A stretch of 64,000 nt of DNA, taken from positions 186,001 through 250,000 of the forward strand of contig JBBILX010000002.1 in assembly GCA_037444685.1 (NCBI GenBank). Reading direction: 5' to 3'. The translations under genes and the position numbers were made by a program. The notes beneath the pieces were generated by a model. The model searched no databases, was not told where the DNA came from, and was given only the letters and a program-made list of their open reading frames with translations. Within the stretch, counting starts at the first letter, position 1. Each line of letters starts with the position of its first letter. Shown here in pieces: positions 34,337 to 43,825 of this stretch. Source of the DNA: UBA964 sp037444685. GTDB lineage: Bacteria > Pseudomonadota > Gammaproteobacteria > Steroidobacterales > Steroidobacteraceae.

Positions 34337-37300
34337 ATGACCTCGCACGTGCCCCGTCGTCGTCTCGCACTGATCGAGCGCATCGTCCGCGCGGCGCCCC
34401 GCGACGCCGCCCGGCGCGATTTCGTGCGCCAGTACTATCGCGGCGTCGGGGAGCAGGACCTCGCTGCCCACTCGCCTGCCGACCTCGCCGCGATCGCGGC
34501 GCTGCACCTGCGCATCGGCCAGCGCCGTCGGTCGTCTCAGCCGCTCGTCACGGCGCTGAACCCAGAGCCCGCGCGCGACGGTTTCGACTCGGCGCACACG
34601 CTGGTCGCGATCGTGACCGACGACATGCCGTTCCTGGTCGACTCGGTCAACATGGTCTTCGCCGCAGCGGGCATCGCCGTGCACCTGATCGTGCACCCCG
34701 TATTGCAGGTCCGGCGCAGTCGCGGCGGCGTTCTCGCCGACCTCGGCCGCGATGCGAAGCCTCGCAGCCGGGCCGAGTCCTGGCAGCTCTACCTCGTCGA
34801 CCGCCAGACCGACAGCGCGCAACTCGAGTCCCTCGTGGCTGCGCTGCAGGCGACGCTCGCCGACGTGCGCGCCGCCGTCGAGGACTGGCGGCCGATGCGC
34901 GAACGCCTCGCTGAACTGGTGGCGACCCTCGCAGCGAAGCCACCACGCCGCTCGAACCCGCGCGACGTCGCAGAAGCGCGCGCGCTGCTCGAGTGGATGG
35001 AACGCGGGCACTTCGTGCTGCTCGGCTATCGCCACTATGAACTGCGTCGCGGCGCGCGCGTCGACCGGCTGATCCCCGATGCGCGGACCGGTCTCGGCAT
35101 CCTGCGCACCGCCCGCGCTGGCGCACCGCCGGTCAACGAGCTGCGCGGCAGCATGCGAGAACTCGCCCGCGACCATTCGGTCGTCGTGACGACCAAGGCG
35201 AATGCGATCTCGACGGTGCACCGCGCGACGCATCTCGACTACGTCGGGGTCAAGCAGTTCGATGCGCGTGGCGAACCTTGCGGCGAACACCGTTTTCTCG
35301 GGCTGTGGACCTCGACGGCCTACTTCGCGAGCCCGCGCGAGATCCCGCTGCTGCGCCGCAAGGTGGCACAGGTCGTCGCGCATTTCGGCCTCGATCCAAC
35401 CAGTCACGACGGCAAGGCGGTACTCGCGGTGCTCGAGACCTACCCGCGCGACGAACTGTTCCAGGCCAGCGCTGCGGAGCTGATTGGTATCGTCCGTGAC
35501 GTCGTCAATCTCTACGAGCGGCGCAGCACCCGCCTGCTCGTGCGCCGCGATCCGTTCGGCCGATTCGTCTCCTGCATGGTGTACGTGCCGCGCGATCGCT
35601 ACACCACCGAGGTGCGCCAGCGCATCGAGCGGATCCTCAGCGACCGCTTCGGCGGCGCCGGCGTCGAATCGCAGGTGCAGATCTCCGAGTCGAACCACGC
35701 GCGGCTGCACGTGGTCGTGCGCTTTCCCGGCGAGGGGCTCGCGCCGCCGCCCGCGGCAGCGCGACGGGACCGCCTGCACCGCAGCGTCGACATCGCCGCC
35801 GTCGAGCGCGAGATCGCTGCCGCGGCCGAGACCTGGGCCGATCGGCTGCGCGGCGCGCTGTTCGCAGCGCAGCCGCATGACGCCGCGGCGACGCTCGCGG
35901 CGCGCTATGCGGCGGCCTTTCCGCTCGCCTATCAGGAGCAGGTCGCGCCGGACGACGCACTCGCCGACATCGACGATCTCGAGCGGCTCGGCGATGCGGC
36001 GGGCGCTCTGCGGCTGAACCTGCACCGTCCCGCCGGGCGTCCGCCGTCGCGGGTCTTCCTCAAGATCTTCAAGCTCGGCGAGGCGATTCCGCTCTCGGAC
36101 CTGCTGCCCGTCATGGAGAATTTCGGTCTGCGCATGATCGCCGAGCGTCCCTACGAAGTGCGGCTCGGCGGGCGCGGCAGCGCGAGCATCCAGGACCTCG
36201 AGTTCGAGCACCACGGCGGTGTGCCGGTCGTCATCGATCGCGTCGAGGAGCGGTTCGTCGCCGGCTTCCTCGCTGTCTGGGGCGGTGAGGTCGACAACGA
36301 CGGCTTCAACCGCCTGCTGCTGTCGACGCGGCTCGACATCCGGCAGATCGTCGTGTTGCGCGCCTGTGCGCGTTATCTCGTGCAGACCGGACTGCCATTC
36401 AGCCAGAGCTACATGGAGGCCACGCTCGCCGCCCATCCGGATGTCGCGACCGACCTGTTCACGCTGTTCGAGCAGCAGTTCGCTCCCGCGGCCGCGGCGC
36501 GCCGCAAGGAACGTTGCCGCCGGCTCGCCGATCGGATCCGGCGGCGGCTCGACGCAGTCCGCGGCGCCGACGAGGACCGCATCCTGCGCGCCTTCCTTGC
36601 GCTGATCGGCGCTCTGCTGCGCACGAACTACTACCGGCGCGACGCCGCGGACGACGTGCCGGCGGGCGGCGTCACCCGGGCGCTTGCCCTCAAGCTCGAT
36701 CCGACACAGATCCCTGAGCTGCCGCTGCCCCGGCCGCGCTTCGAGATCTTCGTCTACTCGCCGCGCGTCGAGGGCGTTCATCTGCGGATGGGCGCGGTCG
36801 CGCGCGGCGGCATCAGATGGTCGGACCGCCGCGAGGACTACCGCACCGAGGTTCTCGGTCTGATGAAGGCGCAGAACGTCAAGAACACGCTGATCGTGCC
36901 GGTGGGCGCCAAGGGTGGCTTCTTTCCGCGGCGATTGCCGGCCGCCGGCCGCGACGAGGTCCAGCGAGAGGGCACCGCCGCCTACCAGGCCTACATCGGT
37001 GCTCTGCTCGACGTCACGGACAACCTCGAGCGCGGCAGGGTCGTCCCGGCACCCGGGGTCGTTCGCCGCGACGGCGACGACCCTTACCTCGTCGTCGCCG
37101 CCGACAAGGGCACGGCGAGCCTCTCGGACACGGCGAACGCGATCGCCGTGGCGCGCGGATTCTGGCTCGGCGATGCCTTCGCATCGGGCGGATCGGCCGG
37201 CTACGACCACAAGAAGATGGGAATCACGGCGCGCGGCGCCTGGGAGTGCGTCAAGCGTCACTTCCGCGAGCTCGGTGTCGACATCCAGTCCGAGGATTTC

Positions 37301-39190
37301 ACGGTTGCGGGCATCGGCGACATGTCAGGCGACGTCTTCGGCAACGGCATGCTGCTGTCGCCGCACATCCGGCTCGTTGCGGCCTTCAACCACCAGCATG
37401 TCTTTATCGATCCGGCGCCCGACCCTGCCCGGAGCTTCGCCGAGCGGCGTCGCCTGTTCGGACTACCGCGCTCGAGCTGGGAGGACTACGATCCGAAGCT
37501 GATCTCGCCGGGCGGTGGCGTCTACGCGCGCAGCGCGAAGGCCATCGCCCTGTCGCGCGAGGCGCAGCAGTTGCTGGATCTGCCCCTCGCGACGGCGACC
37601 CCACAGGAGGTGATCCGGGCCATCCTGCGGATGCGCGTCGACCTGCTCTGGAACGGTGGTATCGGCACGTACGTCAAGGCACGCCACGAGTCGCACGCAG
37701 AGGTCGGCGACCGCGCCAACGATGCGGTGCGCGTCAACGGCGCCGAATTGCGCGCAAGGGTCGTCGGCGAGGGCGGCAACCTCGGCTTCACGCAGCGCGG
37801 TCGCGTCGAGTACGCCCTCGCCGGTGGACGCATCAACACCGACTTCATCGACAATTCTGCCGGAGTCAACACCTCGGATGTCGAGGTCAATCTGAAGATC
37901 CTGCTCGGCGGCCTCGAACGCGAAGGTCGGCTGCGCCGGCGCGACCGCGACCGGCTGCTCGCGCGCATGAGCGGCGCCGTTGCCGAACTGGTGCTGCGCA
38001 ACAACTACCTGCAGAGCCAGGCGTTGTCGCTGCTCGAGCGCGACGCGCCGCAACGACTCGGCGAACTGCAGCAGCTGATGCGCACGCTGGAGCGCGCCGG
38101 CGACCTGAACCGCGCGCTCGAGCACCTGCCCGACGACGAGGCGATCGAGGAACGGCGCAGGCAGGGTCGTGGCCTCACGCGACCGGAGCTGGCCGTACTG
38201 CTGTCGTACGGGAAACTGAGTCTCTATCCGCGCCTGCTGGAATCCGACATCCCGGAGGACCCCTACCTCTCCAACGAGCTGGAACGCTACTTCCCCGAGC
38301 CGGTGCGCCGGCGCTTCGGGCGCGCGATCCGCAGGCATCCGCTGCGGCGCGAGATCATCGCCACCGCAACGACCAACAGCCTCGTCAATCGCATGGGCCC
38401 GAGCTTCGTACTGCGGGCTGCTGCCGACACGGGCGCCGACGCGGCGCGGATCGCGAGGGCCTACACGATCGCGCGCGAGGCCTTTGGCATGCGTGCCCGC
38501 TGGGCCGCCATCGAGGCGCTCGACAATTGCATCGCATCAGCCGTGCAGTATGAGATGATGGCGGCCCTCGGGCGGCTGCTCCGGCACTCGACGTACTGGC
38601 TGCTGCGCCAGCGAGACCGTGCGCTCGCGGTCGAGCCGGCGGTGCGGCGCCTCGCGCCCGCGCTGGCGCGGCTCGTCGCGCGCTGCGCCGTGCTCGTCCC
38701 CGGGGACGATCAGACGCGGATCGAGACCGAGCGCGCGCGGCTGGCCTCGGCCGGGGTGCCGCGCGAACTCGCCGGCTTCGTTGCCTGTGCCGACGCGCTC
38801 GACTCCGCGCTCGACATCGTCGAAATCGCCGCCGGATTCAGGCTGCCGGTCACCGATGCTGCCGCGGCGTACTTCGCGTTGGGGGAACGTCTCGGGCTCG
38901 ACTGGCTGCGCAGGCGAATTGAGGAGCTGGCCACCGAAGGCGCATGGCAGGCGACCGCGCGCGGCGGTCTGCGCGAGGCCGCGCTGGGTCTGCAGCGCGC
39001 GCTGACGGAGAGCGCGCTGCGGCACGGCAGCCGGCAGCGAGCCTCCGGCCGAATCGACGCCTGGATGAGCGCAGCCGGCGCGGACCTCGAGGCATGGCGT
39101 CGCACGCTGACCGACCTGCGCGCGGCCGGTCAGATCGATTTCGCGACTCTCTCGGTCGGAATCGACGCCGTGCGCAAGCTGCTGCGCTGA
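34337..39190 (+). CDS. NAD-specific glutamate dehydrogenase, large (180-kDa) type
   Basis: This 1617-residue enzyme oxidatively deaminates glutamate to 2-oxoglutarate and is mainly catabolic. The long N-terminal regulatory region includes ACT-like segments (VAIVTDDMPFLVDSVNMVF). The catalytic core is visible from about residue 830: GGIRWSDRREDYRTEVLGLMKAQ, IVPVGAKGGFFPRRLP, YDHKKMGITARGAWECVKRHF and NGGIGTYVKA. A C-terminal helical domain ends the protein. The length matches the Pseudomonas GDH180-type proteins. It stands alone with its own -10-like element; a glycosyltransferase gene begins six bases after the stop. Confidence 0.95.
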   Translation: MTSHVPRRRLALIERIVRAAPRDAARRDFVRQYYRGVGEQDLAAHSPADLAAIAALHLRIGQRRRSSQPLVTALNPEPARDGFDSAHTLVAIVTDDMPFLVDSVNMVFAAAGIAVHLIVHPVLQVRRSRGGVLADLGRDAKPRSRAESWQLYLVDRQTDSAQLESLVAALQATLADVRAAVEDWRPMRERLAELVATLAAKPPRRSNPRDVAEARALLEWMERGHFVLLGYRHYELRRGARVDRLIPDARTGLGILRTARAGAPPVNELRGSMRELARDHSVVVTTKANAISTVHRATHLDYVGVKQFDARGEPCGEHRFLGLWTSTAYFASPREIPLLRRKVAQVVAHFGLDPTSHDGKAVLAVLETYPRDELFQASAAELIGIVRDVVNLYERRSTRLLVRRDPFGRFVSCMVYVPRDRYTTEVRQRIERILSDRFGGAGVESQVQISESNHARLHVVVRFPGEGLAPPPAAARRDRLHRSVDIAAVEREIAAAAETWADRLRGALFAAQPHDAAATLAARYAAAFPLAYQEQVAPDDALADIDDLERLGDAAGALRLNLHRPAGRPPSRVFLKIFKLGEAIPLSDLLPVMENFGLRMIAERPYEVRLGGRGSASIQDLEFEHHGGVPVVIDRVEERFVAGFLAVWGGEVDNDGFNRLLLSTRLDIRQIVVLRACARYLVQTGLPFSQSYMEATLAAHPDVATDLFTLFEQQFAPAAAARRKERCRRLADRIRRRLDAVRGADEDRILRAFLALIGALLRTNYYRRDAADDVPAGGVTRALALKLDPTQIPELPLPRPRFEIFVYSPRVEGVHLRMGAVARGGIRWSDRREDYRTEVLGLMKAQNVKNTLIVPVGAKGGFFPRRLPAAGRDEVQREGTAAYQAYIGALLDVTDNLERGRVVPAPGVVRRDGDDPYLVVAADKGTASLSDTANAIAVARGFWLGDAFASGGSAGYDHKKMGITARGAWECVKRHFRELGVDIQSEDFTVAGIGDMSGDVFGNGMLLSPHIRLVAAFNHQHVFIDPAPDPARSFAERRRLFGLPRSSWEDYDPKLISPGGGVYARSAKAIALSREAQQLLDLPLATATPQEVIRAILRMRVDLLWNGGIGTYVKARHESHAEVGDRANDAVRVNGAELRARVVGEGGNLGFTQRGRVEYALAGGRINTDFIDNSAGVNTSDVEVNLKILLGGLEREGRLRRRDRDRLLARMSGAVAELVLRNNYLQSQALSLLERDAPQRLGELQQLMRTLERAGDLNRALEHLPDDEAIEERRRQGRGLTRPELAVLLSYGKLSLYPRLLESDIPEDPYLSNELERYFPEPVRRRFGRAIRRHPLRREIIATATTNSLVNRMGPSFVLRAAADTGADAARIARAYTIAREAFGMRARWAAIEALDNCIASAVQYEMMAALGRLLRHSTYWLLRQRDRALAVEPAVRRLAPALARLVARCAVLVPGDDQTRIETERARLASAGVPRELAGFVACADALDSALDIVEIAAGFRLPVTDAAAAYFALGERLGLDWLRRRIEELATEGAWQATARGGLREAALGLQRALTESALRHGSRQRASGRIDAWMSAAGADLEAWRRTLTDLRAAGQIDFATLSVGIDAVRKLLR

Positions 39191-39196
39191 CTGGCC

Positions 39197-40015
39197 GTGC
39201 GGCTGGCGCTCATCGTCACGACCTACGAGCGCCCCGACGCACTCTCGGCAGTGCTCGAGACCGTGCTCGCGCAGCGCCAGTCCGCCGACGAGATCATCGT
39301 CGCCGACGACGGTTCGGGGCCGGCAACGCAACAGGTCATCGAATCGTTCGCGAGGCGTTCGCCGGCACCCGTCGTGCATGCGCGGCAGCCGCACGAGGGC
39401 TTCCGGCTCACGCGACTGCGCAACCTCGCGATCCGGTGCACCGCCGCCGATTACCTCGTATTCGTCGACGGCGACATGCTGCTGCATCCGGCCTTCGTCG
39501 CCGACCACCGCGCGGGCGCCCGCCCCGGTCACTTCACCCAGGGAGTGCGCGTGTTGCTCGACGAGGCCCGCACGCGCGCCGCACTCCTGAACCCGCTGGC
39601 GCCGATCCGACCGTGGTCGGCGGGACTCGGCGGTCTGCGCCGTCTCTACGCCATCCACGCGCCGTGGCTCGCTGCAGCGGTCCGTCTGCCCGCCAACGCC
39701 GTCATCGCGCTGAAAGGTTGCAACCAGGGCTTCTGGCGCACCGATCTCGTGGCCGTCAACGGCTTCAACGAGGACATCGTCGGTTGGGGACCGGAAGACA
39801 AGGAGCTCTGCGCCCGGCTACGGCACGCGGGCGTCCGCCGACAGACCCTGCTGTTCGGCGGCATCGCCTATCACCTTGCGCATCCGCCCGCTGCGCGCGA
39901 CCGGCGCGAGGCGAACCAGCGCATCCTGGCCCAGACTCTCGCGAGCGGACGGCGCCGCTGCGAACGCGGCCTCGATGGACACCGGGATGAAGTCGGGAAC
40001 GCCGCCACGCACTGA
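39197..40015 (+). CDS. family 2 glycosyltransferase with galactosyltransferase-like C-terminal motif
   Basis: This 272-residue protein starts with the GT-A nucleotide-binding fold (LALIVTTYERPDALSAVLETVLAQ, then IIVADDGSGP) and the DxD-type motif FVDGDMLLHPAFVADH. The second half has GCNQGFWRTDLVAVNGFNEDIVGWGPEDKELCARL, the acceptor/metal region of galactosyltransferase-like GT2 enzymes such as chondroitin polymerase-type proteins. The start is GTG, six bases after the GDH stop. It probably transfers a sugar in polysaccharide or LPS synthesis; sugar and acceptor are unknown. Confidence 0.85.
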   Translation: MRLALIVTTYERPDALSAVLETVLAQRQSADEIIVADDGSGPATQQVIESFARRSPAPVVHARQPHEGFRLTRLRNLAIRCTAADYLVFVDGDMLLHPAFVADHRAGARPGHFTQGVRVLLDEARTRAALLNPLAPIRPWSAGLGGLRRLYAIHAPWLAAAVRLPANAVIALKGCNQGFWRTDLVAVNGFNEDIVGWGPEDKELCARLRHAGVRRQTLLFGGIAYHLAHPPAARDRREANQRILAQTLASGRRRCERGLDGHRDEVGNAATH

Positions 40016-40068
40016 TCGGCCCGTTTTCCCGTGCTATAAAGCGCAGCCTCATCGCAATTGGTTAGGAC

Positions 40069-40839
40069 ATGACAGAAGCCACGCGCAGCCCCGGCAAGCT
40101 CATCCTGGTACGGCATGGACAGAGCACCTGGAACGTCGACAACCTCTTCACGGGCTGGACCGACGTCGATCTCGCACCACGAGGCCTCGACGAAGCGCGG
40201 CAGGCCGGGCGCGAGATCCTGCGCGCGGGACTCAGACTCGATCTCGCTTTCACCTCGGTGCTCAAGCGTGCCATCCGCACGCTCTGGTGCATCCTCGACG
40301 AGACCGACCGGATGTGGATCCCGGTGGAGCGCAGCTGGCGGCTCAATGAGCGCCACTACGGCGCGCTGCAGGGGCTCAACAAGACGCAGACCGTGGAGCA
40401 GCATGGCGAGGCGCAGGTCAAGATCTGGCGGCGCAGCTACGACGTGCCGCCGCCACCGCTCGCCGCCGACGATCCGCGCCATCCGCGCTTCGACCCGCGC
40501 TACGCCGACGTGGACCCCGCGCTGCTACCCTCGACCGAGTCACTCAAAGACACGCTCGCGCGCGTGCTGCCGTTCTGGGAGCAGCGCATCAGCGTCGAAT
40601 TGCGCGCCGGGCGCGACGTGATCGTGGTGGCCCACGGCAACAGCCTTCGCGCAATGGTCAAGATGCTCGACGACGTGTCCGAGCGGGACATCGTCGAGCT
40701 CAACATCCCGACCGGCGTGCCGCTGCTCTACGAACTCGATGCCGACCTCAAACCGCGCAGCAGCCGCTACCTCGGCGATCCCGAGGCTATCCGGGCGGCT
40801 GCCGAAGCCGTGCGTCGCCAGACCGAGAAGAGATCCTGA
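40069..40839 (+). CDS. gpmA: 2,3-bisphosphoglycerate-dependent phosphoglycerate mutase
   Basis: This glycolytic enzyme interconverts 3- and 2-phosphoglycerate. The 256-residue protein has the phosphohistidine motif LVRHGQSTWNVDNLFTGWTDVDL, ERHYGALQGLNKTQT, and the second active-site His in VVAHGNSLRAMVKML. Length and YDVPPPPL segment are typical of GpmA. A TATAAA hexamer at 40035-40040 may be its -10 element. Confidence 0.96.
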   Translation: MTEATRSPGKLILVRHGQSTWNVDNLFTGWTDVDLAPRGLDEARQAGREILRAGLRLDLAFTSVLKRAIRTLWCILDETDRMWIPVERSWRLNERHYGALQGLNKTQTVEQHGEAQVKIWRRSYDVPPPPLAADDPRHPRFDPRYADVDPALLPSTESLKDTLARVLPFWEQRISVELRAGRDVIVVAHGNSLRAMVKMLDDVSERDIVELNIPTGVPLLYELDADLKPRSSRYLGDPEAIRAAAEAVRRQTEKRS

Positions 40840-40893
40840 GACCCGGCCGACCCAGATGCGACGCGCGCGGGCCCGGCGGGCGGCGCGCCCTCT

Positions 40894-42486
40894 TCAGTCG
40901 ATCTGCCAGATCGTGGTCGTGCCGCTGACCTCGTTGCCGACGATCAGCAGTGGCTTGCGGTTGGGGCTGAGCCAGGCAGGCACGAACTCCAGCCCCTCGG
41001 GACCGAGATCGCCCGCCGCCGGGTTGGGTGCCCCGCCGATGCTGGCCGGCTGGCCGAAATCCCGGTTGATGACCATGGTCACGTACGCGGGCTGGGTCGG
41101 ATTGGTGACGTCGAACACGGCGATCGCCGAGAGGCGCTCGAGTCCCACGAAAGCATAGGTGCGACCGCCGACTTCGCCGAGCACCAGACCCTCGGGCTCC
41201 GGACCCTTGTTGTCGCTGCGGTTGTCGAACGTCGCATCGTCGTGGCCGGCGTTGAAATTCGCCGGGAACAGGCGCGCGGCCTCCTGCTCGAGGACGTCGC
41301 CACTGTCCCAGACGAGTGCTCCGCTCGCATCCCAGACGCTGATCGAGCGCGCGCCGAACGACTCGATGCGGTCGAAGTCGCCGTCACCGTCGACGTCGCC
41401 GCTCGAGCGCGTCACGTTCAGCCGGCCGAGATTCGCATTGTTCTTGATCGCAGCGGCATTGGGGAACTGCGCCGGGTCGAGCACATACCCACTGCTGCCC
41501 GCGCGGACTTCCTCGGCGAAGCCGACGTAGTCGCGCGCATCGCCTTCGTTGGCCGTGATCAGGTACGTCCTGCCCCGCCAGGTGACCGATGCCACCGCGT
41601 CCGGCTGGTACAGGCCGCGGACAGGCCACTGTGCAATGTTGATCGCGCGGTCGCGATCGCTGGCGTCGAGTCCCGCGCCCGGCAGGGAGTGGTCCTTCGT
41701 GCCGAGGGGCAGAATGCGCTCGACGCGCGCCGCCCGCAGATCGACCACGGCGATCGCGTTGTTTTCCTGCAGCGTGACGTAGGCCTTGCGGCCAGCGATC
41801 GTCACGTACTCGGGTTCGAGATCCTGCGCCACCGAGGCATTCTGCCCGTACAGGCGCACGCCGGCCGCCAGCAGCGCCTCGCGCTGCGTCTCGAAGGCGC
41901 CGAAGCGCGCCTGACGCACGAAGCCCGGGCGACCGAGGCGCCACAGGTCGATGATCGTGACCGAGCCTTCCGGATCGACGGAATCGGGCCGGTTGTAGCT
42001 GTTCGGCTCTCCTTCATCGGCCGTCACGACGTAACGGCCATCCGGCGAGATCGTCACCATGTCGGGCAGCGCGCCGGTCGGCACCGCGCCGAGACAGCGG
42101 ATCGGGCCAACGGCGTTCAGGAAGGCCACGTGGCCGGGCTGGGTCTTGTCGGGGGCCTGGACCGCCACCGCGACGAAACCGAACTTCGCGGCGACGCTGT
42201 TCGGCGCGCTGCCCGGAGGCAGGCCACAGGCGGCGGCCACGTCGATCGCGCGCACGAGGGTGGGCTCGGCCGGCCGGCGCAGATCGATCGCGTCGACCGT
42301 GCCTACGCCGGCGTTGACGACAAAGGCGCGTCGCGACAGCGCGTCGTAGGCGGGGATCTCCGATCCGCCCTGGCTGAACAGTCCGGTCTCGAAGGTGGAC
42401 AGACGCGTCAGCGTCAGCGGCGGGCCGGCCAGAGCCTGAGCCGAGAGCAGGCTGCTCGCCGCGATGGCGAGGTGCATCGATCGCAT
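40894..42486 (-). CDS. secreted choice-of-anchor I beta-propeller-like protein
   Basis: This 530-residue protein begins with a signal peptide (LAIAASSLLSAQALAGPP). It contains the repeated beta-blade pattern of choice-of-anchor I / surface-layer-like proteins: GSEIPAYDALSRRAFVVNAG, GALPDMVTISPDGRYVVTADEGEP, ALVWDSGDVLEQEAARLFP, and a final GPEGLEFVPAWLSPNRKPLLIVGNEVSGTT. No C-terminal anchor is visible, so it is probably periplasmic or secreted. Some relatives are fused to phosphatases, but there is no phosphatase domain here. Biochemical role unknown. Confidence 0.82.
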   Translation of the reverse strand: MRSMHLAIAASSLLSAQALAGPPLTLTRLSTFETGLFSQGGSEIPAYDALSRRAFVVNAGVGTVDAIDLRRPAEPTLVRAIDVAAACGLPPGSAPNSVAAKFGFVAVAVQAPDKTQPGHVAFLNAVGPIRCLGAVPTGALPDMVTISPDGRYVVTADEGEPNSYNRPDSVDPEGSVTIIDLWRLGRPGFVRQARFGAFETQREALLAAGVRLYGQNASVAQDLEPEYVTIAGRKAYVTLQENNAIAVVDLRAARVERILPLGTKDHSLPGAGLDASDRDRAINIAQWPVRGLYQPDAVASVTWRGRTYLITANEGDARDYVGFAEEVRAGSSGYVLDPAQFPNAAAIKNNANLGRLNVTRSSGDVDGDGDFDRIESFGARSISVWDASGALVWDSGDVLEQEAARLFPANFNAGHDDATFDNRSDNKGPEPEGLVLGEVGGRTYAFVGLERLSAIAVFDVTNPTQPAYVTMVINRDFGQPASIGGAPNPAAGDLGPEGLEFVPAWLSPNRKPLLIVGNEVSGTTTIWQID

Positions 42487-42576
42487 GGCGGGTCTCCGGG
42501 TGAGTCGTCCATCGGCGCCATGTCACGGCGCGGGCGCTACCCTAAGCGCGTTCGGTGACAGCCCGGTGACAGGAGC

Positions 42577-42999
42577 CTAGGCCGATCCGCCCTCGCCACG
42601 ACCTGCCGTCCAACCGTCATACCGCCCGCCGCCGGCCTCGGCCAGTTCGCGCAGTCGCGCCGACGCAGCGCGCACCTCGGTGACCGACAGCGGCATCGCC
42701 TTTTTCGCGTGAACGCTGTAGGGATGCGAGACGCTCTCGGTTACGGCGCGCACGTCCACTTCGAAGCCCTCCGACACGAGCCGTTGCGCGATGCGCTGCG
42801 CGGAGCCCTCGTCGGGCATGCCGAGGAAGAAATCGAGCTGCTGCGGCCGGAACGGGTCGGAGCCGCTGCGCCGCAGCCGCTCGATCAGCTTGGTGTCCCA
42901 GTCGTCCTCCTTCTGGTTCCGCAGCCGCCGGAGCTGCAGGACGATGCGACCGATCGCGAGCAAGCCGCCGGCCAGCAGCAGCAGGTGGAACCACTTCAT
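42577..42999 (-). CDS. membrane-anchored RraB-domain protein
   Basis: This 140-residue protein has one N-terminal membrane helix (WFHLLLLAGGLLAIGRIVLQL) and a soluble domain with the RraB pattern: DPFRPQQLDFFLGMPDEGSAQRIAQRLVSEGFEV, then YSVHAKKAMPLSVTEVRAASARLRELAEAGGGRYDGW. RraB proteins inhibit RNase E in E. coli. A membrane-tethered version is different from the cytosolic E. coli protein and could act on the membrane-bound degradosome; that is inference. It follows the enoyl-CoA hydratase gene by 7 nt. Confidence 0.72.
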   Translation of the reverse strand: MKWFHLLLLAGGLLAIGRIVLQLRRLRNQKEDDWDTKLIERLRRSGSDPFRPQQLDFFLGMPDEGSAQRIAQRLVSEGFEVDVRAVTESVSHPYSVHAKKAMPLSVTEVRAASARLRELAEAGGGRYDGWTAGRGEGGSA

Positions 43000-43006
43000 C
43001 GGTACC

Positions 43007-43792
43007 TCAGGAGTACTCGGCCTTGCGTTTTTCGAGGAAGGCCTTGATGCCCTCCTGACCTTCCGGGCTGGCGGCCTGCTCGGCGATCGTCTCGCTCTCG
43101 AGCACGAGATGCGCTTCCAAAGCGCCGCTGGCGCCGGCCACGAGCCGTTTCGCCTTGCCGAAAGCGTGGGCGGGTCCTGCGGCGAGCCTCTCCGCGAGCC
43201 GCAGTGCCTCCTCGACGCAGGCGGAGTCGTCGACGACCTGGTTCACGAGACCCCAGCTCAGGGCCTCTTCGGCGCTGAGGGGGCGGTTGGTGAGGATCAG
43301 CTCCATCGCGCGCTTCGTGCCGATCAGGCGCGGCAGGAAGAACGACGTGCTGCCGTCCGGCGTCAGCGCCACGCCGGTGTAGGCGAGCGAGAACTTCGCG
43401 CTGCGCGCGCAGATCGCGAGATCCGCCATCGCGACGAGCCCGACGCCCGCTCCCGCCGCCGTGCCGTTGACGGCGGCGATCACGGGAGCGTCCATCCGGA
43501 CGAAATGCGAGATCGCCTGATGCAGGAAGGACGTCAGCTCGCGCAGGTAGGCGTCGACGGCGCCCCCCTCGGCCATCATTCCGCGCAGGTCGCCGCCGAA
43601 GCAGAAGTGCTTGCCGGCGCCCGTGAGCACGACGGCCCGGACCTGCGGATCGGCGCCGCACGCGATCGCCGCCTCGAGGAGCTCGCGTCCCATGGCGAGG
43701 TTGAGCACATTGGCATTGTTAGGACGGTTCAACGTGACGATGCCGACCGCGCCGCGCTTCTCCACCGAAACAGCGGTACCACTCCAAATCAT
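43007..43792 (-). CDS. enoyl-CoA hydratase/isomerase family protein, PaaG-like
   Basis: This 261-residue crotonase-fold protein has oxyanion-hole segments HFCFGGDLRGMM and NGTAAGAGVGLVAMADLAI. The catalytic position is in SLAYTGVALTPDGSTSFFLPRLIG. The acidic residue there is Asp in PDGS rather than Glu, as in PaaG-type isomerases. It may act as an enoyl-CoA or epoxy-CoA isomerase. It is preceded by a TetR gene in the same direction (33 nt gap), which probably regulates or co-transcribes it. Confidence 0.83.
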   Translation of the reverse strand: MIWSGTAVSVEKRGAVGIVTLNRPNNANVLNLAMGRELLEAAIACGADPQVRAVVLTGAGKHFCFGGDLRGMMAEGGAVDAYLRELTSFLHQAISHFVRMDAPVIAAVNGTAAGAGVGLVAMADLAICARSAKFSLAYTGVALTPDGSTSFFLPRLIGTKRAMELILTNRPLSAEEALSWGLVNQVVDDSACVEEALRLAERLAAGPAHAFGKAKRLVAGASGALEAHLVLESETIAEQAASPEGQEGIKAFLEKRKAEYS

Positions 43793-43825
43793 TGCATCGT
43801 CTCCTGACAGGGCACCGGCGCCGGC

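Noticed and set aside
34268..37261. A 997-codon open frame on the reverse strand opposite the NAD-glutamate dehydrogenase gene
   Set aside because: It is antisense to a clear 1617-residue enzyme. Its translation is rich in Arg, Asp, Val and Gln with no recognisable domain, as expected for GC-rich antisense frames.
40840..40893. GC-rich possible hairpin between gpmA and the choice-of-anchor I gene
   Set aside because: Several alternative short pairings of GCGCGC are possible and none is long or unique enough to call a terminator.
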